A stretch of DNA of 64,000 bases from Hyphomicrobiales bacterium (GCA_024236415.1 JACKKN010000004.1:62001-126000); one strand, 5' to 3'; shown: positions 35,631 through 44,469, counted from the stretch's first letter. Notes: generated by a model not told the origin, from the letters alone. Numbers and translations: made by a program.

Positions 35631-36935
35631 TCAGCCGTACAGCCAGGCGCAGATGGCCACCGCGCCGGCGATGCCGGCCAGGTCGGCGCAAAGCGCCGCC
35701 GCCAGGGCGTGGCGGATGCGGCGGATCTGCACCGCGCCGAAGTAGACCGCCAGCACGTAGAAGGTGGTCTCGGTCGAGCCCTGGAAGGTGCTGACCAGGT
35801 AGCCGGTGTAGCTGTCGGGCCCGATGGCCGGGTCGTTGATGATGGAGGCCAGCACACCGAACGCGCCCGAGCCCGAAAGGGGCCGCAGCAGGGCCATGGG
35901 CAGGGCCTCGGCCGGCAGGCCGACCAGGCCGGTGACGGCGCCCAGGGGCGTGATCAGCAGCTCCAGCGCGCCGCTGGCCCGCAGCATGCCCACCGCCACC
36001 AGGATCGCCACCAGGTAGGGGATGATGCGCAGGGCGACCTGGAAGCCGTCCTTGGCGCCCTCGACGAAGACCTCGTACACCCGCACCCGGCGCAGGGCAC
36101 CGAAGCCGAGCAGGGCCACCATCAGGCCGGGCACGATCCAGGGCGCGATGGCGCGGCCGTACAGCACCGTCACCGGCACCAGGGCGGCGATGGCGCCCAG
36201 CACGGTCCACGAGACCCAGGCGGGGTAGGCTTCGCCGGCATGGGCCGCCAGCGCGGCGTTGTCGGCGTCCAGGTCCGCCGTCTCGGCCGCCGCCGGGTCG
36301 ATGGGCCCGCCGGCCGGCACCGGCGACACCCGCTGCAGCATCTTGGCCATGATGATGGCCACGGTGGTCGAGCAGATGGTGGCGAACAGGGTGGTCGGCA
36401 GGATGCCCGCCGGGTCGGCCGAGCCGGCGGCGGCGCGCAGCGCGATGACCCCCGTGGGCAGCAGGGTCACCGACGAGGTGTTGATGGCCAGGAACAGCGC
36501 CATGGCGTTGGTGGCGGTGCCCTTGTGGGGGTTCAGGCCGTCCAGTTGCTGCATGGCGCGGATGCCGAACGGCGTGGCGGCGTTGCCCAGGCCGAGCGCG
36601 TTGGCCGACATGTTGAGGATGATCGACCCCATGGCCGGATGGTCCGCCGGCACGTCGGGGAACAGGCGCACCATCAGCGGCCGCACCGTGCGGGCGATGA
36701 TCAGCAGAAGGCCGCCGGCCTCGGCCACCTTCATGAGGCCCAGGAACAGGGCCATGACCCCCACCAGGCCCAGGGCCAGGGTGACCGAGCTTTCCGCCGC
36801 CTTGATCATGCCGGCGCCCAGCAGCTCCATGGGGGACTGGCCCGGGTCCGCGCCCACCGGCGCCTGCCAGGCCACCTGGCGCACGCCGGCGACGGCGAAG
36901 GAGATCAGCACCAGGGCGAGGAAGATGGCGTTCAT
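35631..36935 (-). CDS. Fused SpmA-SpmB-like nucleoside recognition membrane protein
   Basis: A 434-residue membrane protein joining the two halves known as spore maturation proteins A and B in Bacillus, each a nucleoside-recognition (Gate) domain. The first half contains NMSANALGLGNAATPFGIRAM, here NMSANALGLGNAATP, and AINTSSVTLLPTG; the second contains LRIIPYLVAILVAVGMLRASG, PMALLRPLSGSGAFG and TGYLVSTFQGSTETTFY. About ten membrane helices are expected. The organism shows no sign of sporulation; in Gram-negatives the role of this fusion is unknown and transport has been suggested. The ATG at 36935 has only a weak AGG upstream. Confidence 0.88.
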   Translation of the reverse strand: MNAIFLALVLISFAVAGVRQVAWQAPVGADPGQSPMELLGAGMIKAAESSVTLALGLVGVMALFLGLMKVAEAGGLLLIIARTVRPLMVRLFPDVPADHPAMGSIILNMSANALGLGNAATPFGIRAMQQLDGLNPHKGTATNAMALFLAINTSSVTLLPTGVIALRAAAGSADPAGILPTTLFATICSTTVAIIMAKMLQRVSPVPAGGPIDPAAAETADLDADNAALAAHAGEAYPAWVSWTVLGAIAALVPVTVLYGRAIAPWIVPGLMVALLGFGALRRVRVYEVFVEGAKDGFQVALRIIPYLVAILVAVGMLRASGALELLITPLGAVTGLVGLPAEALPMALLRPLSGSGAFGVLASIINDPAIGPDSYTGYLVSTFQGSTETTFYVLAVYFGAVQIRRIRHALAAALCADLAGIAGAVAICAWLYG

Positions 36936-37117
36936 GGGCCTGCGGCGTGGTGGGCGTGCACGGGTCCCGAATGTTCGCCGGATTCGCGCCGCGGGGAAAG
37001 GCGCATTCGGGCGCGGGCGGGTGGGCGGGCGAAAAGGGGTGCGGTGGGGGCGCCATATCGCGTAAACAGGGCGGACCGCCGCCCGTGTTCCGCAACTTTC
37101 CCGCCGCGACCCCGCCC

Positions 37118-38590
37118 ATGCCCCGATCGCGCCAAATCCGCCCCCGTTTCCTGCCCGTCGCCGTGACCCTGGTCCTGGCCGCCGTGGCGGTGCTGGCCTG
37201 GCCCAACCGCTGGGCCCTGTTCGACCGCTGGGTGGCGCCGCACCTGGACAAGCCCTTCTTCGTCGAGGGCGACTGCGGCGGCCTGCCGGGCCTGGAATCC
37301 GGCGCGGTCTGCGGCCGCCTGTACGTGGACGAGTCGCGGCGCGGCGGCGGCCGGGGGGCCGTGGTCCTGCCGGTGGTGCGCATCGCCGCCGCCGCCGGCG
37401 CACCGCCCGAGCCGGTGCTGTACCTGGGCCCCGGCCCCGGCCGCCGGGCCATCGACCCCGGCGGCCTGGACCGCCAGCGGTTCCCCTGGCTGGGCGGCCG
37501 CGGGCTGGTGCTGGTGGAACCGCGCGGCACCGGCGGGGCGTGGCCGTCCCTGGCCTGCCCGGACCTGCGCCGGGCCCTGCTGGGCGAGGTTGACGGCGGC
37601 CGGCAGACCCTGCGCGCCGTCTCCCACGGCGAGCTTGCCGACCTGGTCGCCGCCTGCCGCGACCGCCTGGCGGCGGCGGGGGTCGATCTGGCCGCCTATG
37701 GCCGCGAGGAGGGCGTCGCCGACCTGGTGGACCTGCGCCGGGCCCTGGGCATCGCCCGCTGGGACCTGGTGGCGGACGGCGCGGGGACGGCGCTGGCGCT
37801 CGGCCTGCTGCGGGCCGACGGCGGTGCCGTGCGCGCCGCCGCCCTGGACGGCGTGCGTCCGCCGCACCTGGACTACGGCGCCGACGGCGCCGCCGCCCGC
37901 TTCGCCGCCGTCACCGGCTGCGTCAACGGATTCGGCGAGGACTGGCGGGCCATGGCCGAGAAGACCCGGCGGCGCCTGGCGGGAACGCCCGAGCGGGTGG
38001 TCTGGACCGACACCTTCCTGTTCAAGCGCACCTTCGCCGTGACCCTGGGGCCCGACATGTTCACGGACCTGGTGCGCACGGCCCTGACCCGCATGGGCGA
38101 CAAGCACTATGTCTGCGAGATTTTGGTCAAGGCGGCGGAGGAGGTCTACGACGACCTGCTGGCGCCGTTCCTGGTCTGGATGCGCGACCGGGACGCGGCC
38201 ACGGCGGCGGCGGAGCTGTCGGCGGCCTGCGGCGACGGCTTGGTGCCGCCGCCGGCCGGCGTGCCGGTGGGGCTGCTGGCGGCCCTGGCGGTGCCGCGCC
38301 TGCAACGGTTCTGCGACCTGTGGCCCCGGCGCGCGTCCGATCCGGCGGCCCTGGCGCCGGTGCGCAGCGCCGTGCCCGTGCTGCTGCTGTCCGACACCTT
38401 CGACCCCACGGCGCCGCCCCTGTGGGCCGAGCACCAGGCGACCCTGCTGTCCCGCGGGTTCCATGTGGCCCTGGCCGCGGGGCGGGCCGGGGCGGCCGCG
38501 CGCAAGCGCTGCGCGCCCCTGGCCATCGCCGCGTTCCTGGACGACCCGCAACGGCGGCCGGCGCCGGACTGCCTGAAATCGGGGAATTGA
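37118..38590 (+). CDS. Tripeptidyl aminopeptidase-family alpha/beta hydrolase, probably inactive
   Basis: A 490-residue protein with one N-terminal membrane anchor or signal (about 11-28). The body follows the TAP-like family plan: LYLGPGPGRRA, LVEPRGTGGAWPSLACPD (family DQRGTGxSxPxLxC), ADLVDLRRALGIARWDLV, and a C-terminal TAP-like part PVLLLSDTFDPTAPP. The nucleophile elbow, normally GGSYGT, reads DGAGT at 220-224 with Gly at the serine position, and the expected C-terminal GHG histidine is absent (VALAAGRAG). The Asp in DTFDP remains. I infer a loss of hydrolase activity and possibly a binding role. The ATG at 37118 is chosen because it begins the hydrophobic anchor. Confidence 0.75.
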   Translation: MPRSRQIRPRFLPVAVTLVLAAVAVLAWPNRWALFDRWVAPHLDKPFFVEGDCGGLPGLESGAVCGRLYVDESRRGGGRGAVVLPVVRIAAAAGAPPEPVLYLGPGPGRRAIDPGGLDRQRFPWLGGRGLVLVEPRGTGGAWPSLACPDLRRALLGEVDGGRQTLRAVSHGELADLVAACRDRLAAAGVDLAAYGREEGVADLVDLRRALGIARWDLVADGAGTALALGLLRADGGAVRAAALDGVRPPHLDYGADGAAARFAAVTGCVNGFGEDWRAMAEKTRRRLAGTPERVVWTDTFLFKRTFAVTLGPDMFTDLVRTALTRMGDKHYVCEILVKAAEEVYDDLLAPFLVWMRDRDAATAAAELSAACGDGLVPPPAGVPVGLLAALAVPRLQRFCDLWPRRASDPAALAPVRSAVPVLLLSDTFDPTAPPLWAEHQATLLSRGFHVALAAGRAGAAARKRCAPLAIAAFLDDPQRRPAPDCLKSGN

Positions 38591-38614
38591 CGGGGGGTTG
38601 CCCGCGGACGGGCA

Positions 38615-38640
38615 CGGGAAAACGCACTGCGGTTTTCCCG
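38615..38640. terminator. Hairpin between convergent genes, possible bidirectional terminator
   Basis: CGGGAAAAC (38615-38623) pairs with GTTTTCCCG (38632-38640) and a further GC pair closes the loop. It lies between the TAP-like gene and rpsU, which converge. The T residues are inside the stem, so it is not a textbook terminator. Confidence 0.4.
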
Positions 38641-38701
38641 GCGGGCACCTGCCAGTGCGTTGTCGGTCGTTCGGGTTCCGCCGGGCGGCGGAAAATCGGG
38701 C

Positions 38702-38905
38702 TTAGAAGCCTTCACGCTCCAGGCGCTTGCGCTCCAGCTTGCGGGCGCGGCGCACGGCCTCGGCCTTTTCGCGGGCGCGGCGTTCGGACGGCTTCTCGTA
38801 GGAACGGCGCAGCTTCATCTCGCGGAAGATTCCTTCCCGCTGCATCTTCTTCTTCAGGGCCTTCAGGGCCTGGTCGACGTTGTTGTCACGGACGAATACT
38901 TGCAC
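38702..38905 (-). CDS. rpsU: 30S ribosomal protein S21
   Basis: A 67-residue, highly basic protein that matches alphaproteobacterial S21: VQVFVRDNNVDQALKALKKK, QREGIFREMKLRRSYEKPS and a Lys/Arg-rich C-terminal helix. I chose GTG at 38905 because the family begins exactly at this point; an in-frame ATG at 38962 would add 19 residues that S21 does not have. GGAG lies 11 bases upstream of the GTG. Confidence 0.93.
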   Translation of the reverse strand: MQVFVRDNNVDQALKALKKKMQREGIFREMKLRRSYEKPSERRAREKAEAVRRARKLERKRLEREGF

Positions 38906-38980
38906 TTTTTCCGGCGCTCCATTTCCCTCTGCGGTGGTGTGCGTGGACGGCGACCGGGCCACGGTCGGGGCAAAACGACA

Positions 38981-39011
38981 CCGCCCCCAAGGCCTGCCCT
39001 TGGGGAGGCGG
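38981..39011. other. GC-rich hairpin between rpsU and def
   Basis: CCGC-CCCC-AAGG (38981-38992) pairs with CCTT-GGGG-(AG)-GCGG (38998-39011) with a two-base bulge; CCTTTTAA follows on the plus strand. It lies in the spacer between divergent rpsU and def. It may be part of the rpsU leader or a terminator of an unseen transcript. Confidence 0.35.
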
Positions 39012-39095
39012 GCCTTTTAACACAACGCCCGGCCCATGTGAAGGGTTTCCAAGGACCGGGCAATAAAATTAGGATTGGTCCCGGAGGATACCCCG

Positions 39096-39668
39096 ATGGC
39101 CATCCTGAAGATCGCCCGCATGGGCCACCCCGTGCTGCGCCGGCCCGCCGAGGCGGTGGCGGACCCGACCGCGCCCCAGGTCCGGCGCCTGGTCGAGGAC
39201 ATGCTGGACACCCTGGCCGATGCCGGCGGCCTGGGCCTGGCGGCGCCCCAGGTGCACGTGGCCAGCCGGGTGGTCATCTTTCACGTGCCCGAGGGCCGCG
39301 CCCGGGCCGAGTCGCCGGGGACGGCGGCCGGGGAACCGGACCCCGAGGACGGCGCCGTGCCCCTGACCGTGCTGGTGAACCCGGTGATCGAGCCCCTGGG
39401 CGAGGACCGCAACCTGGCCTTCGAAGGCTGCCTGTCCATCCCCGGCATGACCGGGGCGGTGCCGCGGTTCTCGCGCATCCGCTACACCGGCGTCACGCTG
39501 GAGGGCGAGACCGTGGACCGCACGGCGTCGGGCTTCCACGCCCGGGTGGTGCAGCACGAATGCGACCACCTGGACGGCATCCTGTATCCGCAGCGCATGG
39601 ACGACCTGTCCACTTTCGGCTTCGTCGAGGAGATGCGGCGGCCGCCGCCGGCCGCCGAGGCGGACTGA
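39096..39668 (+). CDS. def: Peptide deformylase
   Basis: A 190-residue metalloenzyme removing the N-formyl group from new proteins. All three motifs are intact: GLGLAAPQ at 45-52, EGCLS (metal Cys) and HECDH (two metal His and the catalytic Glu). A Pro/Glu-rich insert (about 68-85) lengthens the loop before VLVNPVIE. GGAGG precedes the ATG by 8 bases. Confidence 0.97.
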   Translation: MAILKIARMGHPVLRRPAEAVADPTAPQVRRLVEDMLDTLADAGGLGLAAPQVHVASRVVIFHVPEGRARAESPGTAAGEPDPEDGAVPLTVLVNPVIEPLGEDRNLAFEGCLSIPGMTGAVPRFSRIRYTGVTLEGETVDRTASGFHARVVQHECDHLDGILYPQRMDDLSTFGFVEEMRRPPPAAEAD

Positions 39669-39671
39669 CCC

Positions 39672-40691
39672 CTATCCCAGCTCGGCCCGCAGCAGCGCGG
39701 CGCCGGCGCCCAGCGCCTTCAGCTTGCCCTCGGCCACGGCCCGCGACAGCGGCGCCAGGCCGCAGTTGGTGCAGGCCACCATGCGCTCGGCATCCACGAA
39801 TTCCAGCGCCGCGCGCAGGGTGGCGGCCACCTGCTCGGGGGTCTCGACGTCGGTGCTGGCCACGTCGATGGCGCCCACCAGCACCTGCTTGTCCTTCAGC
39901 AGGCCGATCAGCGACAGGGGAACCCGCGAATTGGCGCATTCCAGGGACACCTGGTCGACGCGGCTGGCGTTCAGGGCCGGGAAGATCTCCTCGTACTGGC
40001 GCCATTCGCTGCCCAGGGTCGCCTTCCAGTCGATGTTCTGCTGGATGCCGTAGCCGTAGCAGATGTGCACGGCGGTCTTGCAGGTCAGCCCCTCGATGGC
40101 CCGGTTCAGGGTGTCGACCCCCCATTCGCGCACGTCGGCCATGAAGGCGTTGAAGGCCGGCTCGTCGAACTGGATCACGTCCACGCCCAGGGCCTCCAGT
40201 TCCCGCGCTTCGTCGTTCAGCAGTTCGGCGAAGGCCATGGCCATGTCCGCCCGGCGGCCGTAGTGGGCGTCGGCGATGGTGTCGCAGATGGTCATGGGGC
40301 CGGGCAGGGTGACCTTCAGCTTGTTCCTGGTGTGGGCGCGGCAGAAACGCGCCCCGTCGCCGTGCACGGAACCGGGCCGGCGCACGGCGGCCGTCACCGT
40401 CGGCACCTGGGCCTCGTAGCGGTTGTCGCGGATGCCCATGGTGGTCATGCGCTGCCAGTCGATGCCCTCGATCGACTCCAGGAAGCCGTGGACGAAGTGC
40501 TTGCGGAACTGCTCGCCGTCGCTGACGATGTCGATGCCGGCGTCCTCCTGGTGCTTGATCCAGACCAGGGCGGCGTCGCGCTGCCCCTGCACCAGGTCGG
40601 CGCCCTCCAGGCGCCAGGGCGCCCACAGCTTCTCGGGTTCGGCCAGCCAGGACGGCTTGGGCAGGCTGCCGGCGATGGTGGTTTCAATCAT
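39672..40691 (-). CDS. MetE C-terminal-like methionine synthase (core-MetE type)
   Basis: A 339-residue cobalamin-independent methyltransferase made of the MetE catalytic barrel only. The opening IAGSLPKPSWL, SDGEQFRKHF, TLPGPMTICDTI and FDEPAFNAF are typical. The zinc ligands His and Cys in VHICYGYG, Glu in SLECAN and Cys in CTNCGL are present. It lacks the N-terminal folate-binding half of MetE, so the methyl donor may be another methylated compound or a protein partner. GGAGG lies six bases before the ATG at 40691. It converges on def. Confidence 0.87.
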   Translation of the reverse strand: MIETTIAGSLPKPSWLAEPEKLWAPWRLEGADLVQGQRDAALVWIKHQEDAGIDIVSDGEQFRKHFVHGFLESIEGIDWQRMTTMGIRDNRYEAQVPTVTAAVRRPGSVHGDGARFCRAHTRNKLKVTLPGPMTICDTIADAHYGRRADMAMAFAELLNDEARELEALGVDVIQFDEPAFNAFMADVREWGVDTLNRAIEGLTCKTAVHICYGYGIQQNIDWKATLGSEWRQYEEIFPALNASRVDQVSLECANSRVPLSLIGLLKDKQVLVGAIDVASTDVETPEQVAATLRAALEFVDAERMVACTNCGLAPLSRAVAEGKLKALGAGAALLRAELG

Positions 40692-40778
40692 GGTGTCCTC
40701 CCTGTGCGGGCGCCGGTCGCGGCACCTGTTTTCCGCAGGCTGGACTCTTCCCGGCACGATGGCAAGCCCCTGGGCCGC

Positions 40779-41753
40779 CTACAGCCCCGTGCGCCGGCGT
40801 ACCGGCGCCGGGATCCAGCGCAGGATCGAGCAGGCCAGCAGGATCGCCGAGCGGGCATTGCCCGGCTGGGCGGCCAGGGACCGCGCGAAGTAGCGGGTGG
40901 CGCTGGGCCAGTCGCGGATGCTCAGTTGCCGGGTGCCCAGGCGCCGCATCATGTCGCTCCACCGGCGCCGGCGCAGGCGCGTCAACTCGCCCGCCGGCAG
41001 CCGGCCGGTGACCAGGCGGTGGCTGAAGATGTTGTCGAGAACCACGTGGTAGCGCTGTTCCGTGCCGTAGTCGCCGCCGCGCGACAGGCTGTTGGACCGC
41101 ACCCGGTAGTCCAGCACCGGATCGTCGCCGATGAACACGAAGTCGCCGGCGGCGGCCAACTGGCAGGTGATGTGCCAGTCCTCGCTGCAGGGCAGGGATT
41201 CGTCGTACAGGTCGGTCTTTTCGACCGTCTCCCGCCGCGACAGGACGATGCCGCCGTTGATGATGAAGTTGGTGGACAGGATGGTGGTCAGAATGTCGCC
41301 CGATGTCCGCTTGACGAAATAGGACTTGGCGTCGCCGGCCTGGCCGATGTCGCCGCCCTGTTCGTCCATCAGGCGCGCCGTGCCGTAGGCCGAGCCGGCA
41401 TCGGGGGTGGCGTCCAGGGCCGCCAGCAGGCGGGCCAGGGCGCCGGGGCGCAGGACGCCGTCGCCGTCCAGCCACATGGCGTAGTCGCCCCGGGATTCAC
41501 GATAGGCCCGGTTGCGGGCCGCGGCCACGCGGGCGTTGGGCTGGTGCACCACCTTGACCCGGGGGTCTTCGGCCGCCAGGGCGTCGGCCACGGCGGCGGT
41601 GTCGTCGGTGGCGCCGTCCTCGACCACCACCACCTCGACGTCCGCCGGCACCTCCTGGGCCAGGGCGCTGTGCACCGTGTCGGCCAGGTAGGGCGCGACG
41701 TTGTAGGCGGGGACCAGGACCGAGATCGTGGGGCGGCCGGCCACGGGTTTCAT
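40779..41753 (-). CDS. Family 2 glycosyltransferase
   Basis: A 324-residue GT-A fold transferase. ISVLVPAYNVAPYLADTVHS opens the nucleotide-sugar domain, VVVEDGATDDT and the metal-site segment MWLDGDG follow, and SEDWHITCQL looks like the acceptor-side ED motif. No membrane helices are obvious. The C-terminal region has basic helices. It overlaps the unknown 366-residue gene by four bases (ATGA), so the two are translationally coupled. Substrate unknown; probably surface glycan or protein glycosylation. Confidence 0.9.
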   Translation of the reverse strand: MKPVAGRPTISVLVPAYNVAPYLADTVHSALAQEVPADVEVVVVEDGATDDTAAVADALAAEDPRVKVVHQPNARVAAARNRAYRESRGDYAMWLDGDGVLRPGALARLLAALDATPDAGSAYGTARLMDEQGGDIGQAGDAKSYFVKRTSGDILTTILSTNFIINGGIVLSRRETVEKTDLYDESLPCSEDWHITCQLAAAGDFVFIGDDPVLDYRVRSNSLSRGGDYGTEQRYHVVLDNIFSHRLVTGRLPAGELTRLRRRRWSDMMRRLGTRQLSIRDWPSATRYFARSLAAQPGNARSAILLACSILRWIPAPVRRRTGL

Positions 41754-42850
41754 GCCCCGCCGGACCGCCGGCGCAGGCGCCAGGTGAAGCCGTCGTCGCC
41801 GTAGTCGGGCCGGCCCAGCAATTCGAGCACGGCGAAACGGTCGTGCACGGCCAGCGCCCCCTGCCACAGGCCGTTCCAGGCCTCGACCGCGGCGCCGGGC
41901 AGGGGGTCGACCCCGCGCATGACCCGCCAGCCGGCCTGGCGGACGGTGATGGCGCCGCCTTCGGCGCGCCAGTCGCTGGCCACGTCCTGGGCCGCGCCCA
42001 TGGCGACCATGAACTCGGCGAACCCCTCGGGCGTCGCGTCGGCCGGGTCCTGGCCGAGCCAGGCCTGGACCTCGCGGTACATCTGCCGGCCGACGATCTG
42101 CGCCGCCAGGTTGCCCAGCGCCACGGCCTCGCCGCTGCCGAAACAGCGGACCAGCTCCTGCAGGCCCGACTTGATGTACTCCATGGCGTAGTTGCGGTTG
42201 GCCTTCTGCAGGCGCTCGGCCGGCCAGGTGGTGGTGTCCAGCACCGGCACCGCCGCCGGGTCGAAGGGCGGCGGGGTTTCGGCGGGCTCGAACCGCAGCC
42301 GCTCGTCGGCGGCGAGGTCGCGGTCGTATTCCTGGAAGTAGCCGGCGAATCCCACCTCGGCGGTCATGTCCTGGCTGGTGCAGACGAAGCCCAGGCGCGG
42401 GTTGCCCAGGGTCACGCCGTTGTGGGCGTACCAGCCCTTGATGAACCCGTGGCCCACTTCCAGCGGCACGCCGCACAGGGCCGGCCCCTCGTAGATCCAG
42501 CGCGGATGGCAGAACCGGACCCAGGCTTTGGTGTCCGATTCCTCCATGTACTCCACCGGGACGCCGCCGATGCGGTTGGACAGGTAGTGGTAGCGGGCGC
42601 AGGCCACGGCGTCGGGCAGGTCCAGCAGGCCCAGCTTCTCGAAGCTGGAGCGGAACTTCTCGTGGTGCTGGCGGCGGAACACGGCGAAGGACCAGTCGCC
42701 GGCGTCGCGCGGGCCCTTGCGCGAGGCCAGCATCAGGATCAGGCCGGTGAAATAGGCGTGGTACAGCACCGCCGCCCCCTTCAGGGCGCCGGCGCGGGTG
42801 CCGGGTCGGGTGGTTTCTTCCCCGGCGGCGGCCGGAAGGGGCGTGGCCAT
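41750..42850 (-). CDS. Conserved-looking protein of unknown function
   Basis: I do not recognise this 366-residue protein. After an N-terminal Ala/Pro-rich stretch it has a hydrophobic segment (GAAVLYHAYFTGLILMLASR), which may be a buried helix rather than a membrane span. A His/Cys/Trp-rich middle follows: YHYLSNRIGGVPVEYMEES, RFCHPRWIYEGPALCGV and GHGFIKGWYAHNGVTLGNP. The pattern of Cys, His, Glu and aromatic residues suggests an enzyme with a metal or cofactor pocket. The ATG at 42850 has GGGAG six bases upstream. It is coupled to the glycosyltransferase and divergent from the lipoprotein genes. Confidence 0.75.
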   Translation of the reverse strand: MATPLPAAAGEETTRPGTRAGALKGAAVLYHAYFTGLILMLASRKGPRDAGDWSFAVFRRQHHEKFRSSFEKLGLLDLPDAVACARYHYLSNRIGGVPVEYMEESDTKAWVRFCHPRWIYEGPALCGVPLEVGHGFIKGWYAHNGVTLGNPRLGFVCTSQDMTAEVGFAGYFQEYDRDLAADERLRFEPAETPPPFDPAAVPVLDTTTWPAERLQKANRNYAMEYIKSGLQELVRCFGSGEAVALGNLAAQIVGRQMYREVQAWLGQDPADATPEGFAEFMVAMGAAQDVASDWRAEGGAITVRQAGWRVMRGVDPLPGAAVEAWNGLWQGALAVHDRFAVLELLGRPDYGDDGFTWRLRRRSGGA

Positions 42851-42970
42851 GGTGGTCTCCCGGATGGAGGGTTCTGCCGATGGCCCGAGGGTATCGCCGG
42901 TTTCCGGAGGGTACAAGTCGACCGTCGGGCGAGCAGGGTCGGCGCCGCGGTCGTGCACCAAGACCACCGG

Positions 42971-42998
42971 TGGAAAATCACGTTTTTCCGGCTATGAT
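42971..42998 (+). promoter_or_regulatory. Candidate promoter of the lipoprotein pair
   Basis: TGGAAA (42971-42976), a 16-base spacer and TATGAT (42993-42998). Transcription would start near 43005, about 42 bases before the ATG at 43047. Confidence 0.35.
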
Positions 42999-43046
42999 CG
43001 CCCAAGATTCGCGGATTCATTGAATCATGCAAGGGAAGGGGAAATC

Positions 43047-43664
43047 ATGAAACGCAGCCGCCAACGGCTCTGCCGATATGCGCTGGTGTTTGCGGGCCTG
43101 GCCGCCGTGTCCGGGTGTGCGTCGCCGGCCCGGGAGAGCGCCATGGTCGTCGACGTCGCGCCACAGCACGTGATCGCCGAGGATTCGTCGCTGTTGCAGT
43201 CGGTGGACCTGCAAGGCGTGTCCGGAGGCGAAAGCACGAACCCCCTGTGGACGTCGGAAATCGGCAACCCGGAATTCGAGAAGGCGTTGCGCAACTCGCT
43301 GGCCAACCACGCCATGCTCGCCAAGGGGGACGGACGGTTCGTGCTCGTCGCCACCCTGCAGAAGGTCGACCAGCCCTTTTTCGGGGCCAGCATGACCGTG
43401 ACCGCCACGGTCCGGTACGTGGTGACCGAGCGCGCGACCAGCGAGGTCTATTTCGACGAAACCATCACCAGGCCCTATACCGCGAAGTTCAGTGATTCCT
43501 TCCTGGGCGTCGAACGCCTTCGCCTGGCCAACGAGGGCGCGGCACGGGTCAACATCGAGGCTTTTATCGACGGCGTGATCGCCCGCTCGAAGCGGCCGGA
43601 CGGGGCGTCGTCGGGGCTGGCGCCCTGGCCCGGCCTGTCCATAGCCCAAATCGAGGTGCGGTGA
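43047..43664 (+). CDS. Lipoprotein of unknown function
   Basis: A 205-residue protein with a basic start, hydrophobic core and lipobox AVSGC, lipidated Cys24. The mature body, including NPEFEKALRNSLANHAML and TVTATVRYVVTERATSEVYFDET, looks like a compact alpha/beta envelope domain and resembles alphaproteobacterial lipoproteins of unknown role. AAGGGAAGGGG precedes the ATG. The second lipoprotein starts four bases after its stop. Confidence 0.8.
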   Translation: MKRSRQRLCRYALVFAGLAAVSGCASPARESAMVVDVAPQHVIAEDSSLLQSVDLQGVSGGESTNPLWTSEIGNPEFEKALRNSLANHAMLAKGDGRFVLVATLQKVDQPFFGASMTVTATVRYVVTERATSEVYFDETITRPYTAKFSDSFLGVERLRLANEGAARVNIEAFIDGVIARSKRPDGASSGLAPWPGLSIAQIEVR

Positions 43665-43668
43665 CGGC

Positions 43669-44007
43669 ATGGCCGGTCCAAATTCCGCGGTCCTTGCCCT
43701 CGCCACGGCGCTCGCCCTGACGGTGGCCGGCTGCGGCGGCCGTGTCGCCCGTCCGGTTCCGGCGACCACCGCCTTCGATGACCAGTTGACCTGCGCCCAC
43801 ATCGCCGCCCAGATCGAAACCGGCGATGCCAGGATCGCCGACCTGGGCCGGGAAGCGCAGAACCAATCCGAGCAGAACGTGGCCAAGCTCCTGTTCGTCG
43901 GCGTCATTTGGATGAACCTCAACGACTCGGAAAAGGAAGAGATCACCGCCCTGCAGGCCCGACGTGCCCGCCTGCAGCAGTTGAAGGCGGAAAAGAACTG
44001 TCCCTGA
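43669..44007 (+). CDS. Small lipoprotein with coiled-coil tail
   Basis: A 112-residue protein with a signal peptide and lipobox TVAGC (Cys22). The mature part has a conserved-looking LTCAHIAAQIETGDARIADL and a C-terminal heptad-like helix (SEKEEITALQARRARLQQLK) ending in a Cys, which could pair with the Cys in TCAH. Function unknown. It forms an operon with the preceding lipoprotein. Confidence 0.75.
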   Translation: MAGPNSAVLALATALALTVAGCGGRVARPVPATTAFDDQLTCAHIAAQIETGDARIADLGREAQNQSEQNVAKLLFVGVIWMNLNDSEKEEITALQARRARLQQLKAEKNCP

Positions 44008-44099
44008 ATGCCGCCTGCACCGCGCCGGTACCGAGACACTGGCGGTTTTTCGCGAATCACGGGATGATGGCCGGTCGACGGTGCAATGGGGACAGATTC

Positions 44100-44417
44100 G
44101 TGGCGACGACGAGGATCAGGCCGAGGAAGGGGGACCGCTACCGCGCGCTGGGCGAGGTGCCCGTGCGGGGGCTGGTCCGATCGTCGGCGACCCTTACCCG
44201 CGAATTTCCGGGCCGTCTGCCGGCCGGGTCGGTGCTGACCGTCGAGCATCATCCCCCCGCCGGGGCCGGCGGCGTCCACCTGCGGCCGGACAACTACGAG
44301 AGCCTCGAAATGGTGCTGGTGCCCATGGCCGAGCGCCTGAAGCCCACCTACGATTCCTACACGGTGGCGGTCACCTTCGAGAACCTGGAGGCGCATTTCG
44401 AACGGCTGGAGGAATAG
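44100..44417 (+). CDS. Small hypothetical protein
   Basis: A 105-residue soluble protein with no family that I recognise. It begins TTRIRPRKGDRYRALGEVPV and ends TYDSYTVAVTFENLEAHFERL. I chose the GTG at 44100 because GGGGA lies about 8 bases upstream; ATG at 44064 would add 12 residues. Codon use is normal for this genome, and the end is close to the metallophosphoesterase gene. Confidence 0.55.
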   Translation: MATTRIRPRKGDRYRALGEVPVRGLVRSSATLTREFPGRLPAGSVLTVEHHPPAGAGGVHLRPDNYESLEMVLVPMAERLKPTYDSYTVAVTFENLEAHFERLEE

Positions 44418-44469
44418 GGGCGCCGGCGCGGCGGGGGCACCGCGACGGGGCATGTGAACTGGGGGAACC

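Noticed and set aside
38906..38962. N-terminal extension of S21 to an ATG at 38962
   Set aside because: S21 proteins begin at the position of the GTG at 38905, and the extra 19 residues match nothing in the family.
43908..44099. Upstream extension of the hypothetical protein at 44100 to an ATG at 43908
   Set aside because: It overlaps the small lipoprotein gene in another frame, and the extension is shadow-like. GTG 44100 or ATG 44064 are better starts.
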